Below are positions 63,058-64,000 of a DNA stretch of 64,000 nucleotides, in pieces; within the stretch, counting starts at the first letter, position 1; each line of letters opens with the position of its first letter. The notes beneath the pieces are model-generated. The model was not told where the DNA came from, did no database searches, and worked only from the letters and a program-made list of their open reading frames with translations. The translations under genes were made by a program, and so were the position numbers. This DNA comes from Actinosynnema sp. ALI-1.44 (lineage in GTDB: Bacteria > Actinomycetota > Actinomycetes > Mycobacteriales > Pseudonocardiaceae): contig NZ_MTQO01000051.1 of NCBI RefSeq assembly GCF_001984155.1, positions 124,001 to 188,000 on the forward strand, read 5' to 3'.

Positions 63058-64000
63058 ATGACAAGTTCAGCGATTGTTGCTTCGGGGCTGAAGAAGGCCT
63101 ACGGGGACAAGATCGTGCTCGACGGCATCGACCTGGACGTCCGTGCGGGCACCGTTTTCTCCCTGCTCGGCCCGAACGGGGCCGGCAAGACGACGACCGT
63201 GAACGTGCTGACCACGTTGGTCAGCGCCGACAGCGGGACAGTGCGTGTCGCCGGGCACGACATCAGGTCCGAGACCAAGCAGGTCCGGGCCGCCATCGGG
63301 GTCACCGGGCAGTTCGCGTCGGTCGACGAACTGCTGTCCGGTGAGGAGAACTTGCAGTTGATGGCCGACCTGCACCGGCTGCGGGGCAGCGCGGGCAAAC
63401 AGGTCGTCCGGCAGTTGCTGCGGAGGTTCGACCTCGAGCAGTCCGCGGGCAAACTGGCCTCGACGTACTCCGGGGGCATGCGCCGGAAACTCGACCTGGC
63501 CATGACGCTGGTCGGCAAGCCGCGGATCATCTTCCTCGACGAGCCGACGACCGGCCTCGACCCGCGCAGCCGCCGGACGATGTGGACCATCGTGCGCGAG
63601 CTGGTCGCCGACGGGATGACCATCTTCCTCACCACCCAGTACCTCGAAGAGGCCGACCAGCTCGCCGACCGGGTCGCGGTGCTCGACCAGGGCCGCCTGG
63701 TCGCCGAAGGCACGCCCGACCAGCTCAAGCGGCAGGTTCCCGGCGGTCACATCCGGTTCCGGTTCGCCGACGCGCCCCAGCTGGCCGCGGCGACGCGGGT
63801 GCTGTCGGGCTCCACGCCGGACCCGGACAGCCTGGTCCTGCGGGTGCCCAGCGACGGCGGCGTGAAGTCGGTGCGGGCCGCGCTCGACCGGCTCGACGAG
63901 TACTCCGTCGACGTCGAGGAGTTCACCGTGCACATGCCGGACCTCGACGACGTCTTCCTCGCCCTGACCGGCCACTCCAGCACAGCAGAGGTGTCGAAAT
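63058..64000 (+). CDS. DrrA-type ABC transporter ATPase (3' end off the window)
   Basis: ATP-binding subunit of a drug or lipid exporter of the DrrA family, 314 residues visible. Walker A is LLGPNGAGKTTTVNVL near 38, the signature is YSGGMRRKLDLAMTL near 137 and Walker B is IIFLDEPTTGLDPRSR near 158. The DrrA C-terminal domain (from about 215) ends in DLDDVFLALTGHSS. The ATG at 63058 has no clear ribosome binding site, so it may be leaderless. Its permease (DrrB type) should follow just beyond the right edge. Confidence 0.93.
   Translation, partial: MTSSAIVASGLKKAYGDKIVLDGIDLDVRAGTVFSLLGPNGAGKTTTVNVLTTLVSADSGTVRVAGHDIRSETKQVRAAIGVTGQFASVDELLSGEENLQLMADLHRLRGSAGKQVVRQLLRRFDLEQSAGKLASTYSGGMRRKLDLAMTLVGKPRIIFLDEPTTGLDPRSRRTMWTIVRELVADGMTIFLTTQYLEEADQLADRVAVLDQGRLVAEGTPDQLKRQVPGGHIRFRFADAPQLAAATRVLSGSTPDPDSLVLRVPSDGGVKSVRAALDRLDEYSVDVEEFTVHMPDLDDVFLALTGHSSTAEVSK

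Overview
This window looks like chromosomal DNA from a high-GC filamentous actinomycete, most likely of the order Pseudonocardiales (Lentzea, Kibdelosporangium or Amycolatopsis type). The pointers are very high GC with GTG/TTG starts, many Sec/Tat-exported enzymes, and families typical of that group: a DUF397 plus XRE-DUF5753 plus DUF574 methyltransferase cassette, an SCO4848-type membrane protein, a SARP regulator, an ECF sigma factor and a DrrA-type ATPase. Genus is inference only.

Layout. 0-9.3 kb: a partial MFS exporter, a PhoD phosphatase operon, secreted proteins, a shortened SARP regulator, a lipoprotein, an S4 RNA-binding protein, a DUF4291 gene broken by an amber codon, and tRNA-Arg(ACG). 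9.4-17.1 kb: a conflict-type region with two paralogous membrane proteins (one truncated), a roughly 1350-residue eCIS-effector/polymorphic-toxin-like protein with a probable immunity partner and a secreted EEP phosphoesterase, an Imm5-like protein and a truncated caspase-like gene. 17.2-22.7 kb: a methyltransferase, a secreted hydrolase-like protein, and a DUF397/XRE/DUF574 cassette surrounded by a striking set of palindromes; the XRE gene carries a one-base frameshift. 22.8-35 kb: an exported polysaccharide-degradation operon (GH127-ricin, GH76, GH2-AbfB) with a LacI-type operator, divergent from a subtilase plus EEP operon. 35-44 kb: enolase, a papain-like protease with a membrane-anchored partner, two alpha/beta hydrolases, a lipoprotein, and an ECF sigma factor with a membrane tail.

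44-56.4 kb: proteins of unknown function, a PPOX flavoprotein, a two-component pair whose sensor gene has an in-frame opal codon, a HesB-like protein, an acyl-CoA dehydrogenase, a GNAT, and a three-gene molybdenum hydroxylase operon. 56.5-58.7 kb: the most unusual gene, an SRA/YDG modified-DNA reader fused to a membrane KAP-family P-loop NTPase, in visibly lower-GC DNA. 58.9-64 kb: an amidohydrolase preceded by an IdeR/DmdR-type iron box, an M4 metalloprotease with Ig and chitin-binding modules, and the start of a DrrA-type ABC exporter.

Themes: (1) heavy investment in exported hydrolases; (2) two conflict modules, the toxin/immunity region near 11-17 kb and the SRA-KAP gene; (3) repeated signs of gene decay: two in-frame stops, a frameshift, three or more truncation scars. 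Some of the point lesions could be base-calling errors and should be checked against reads.
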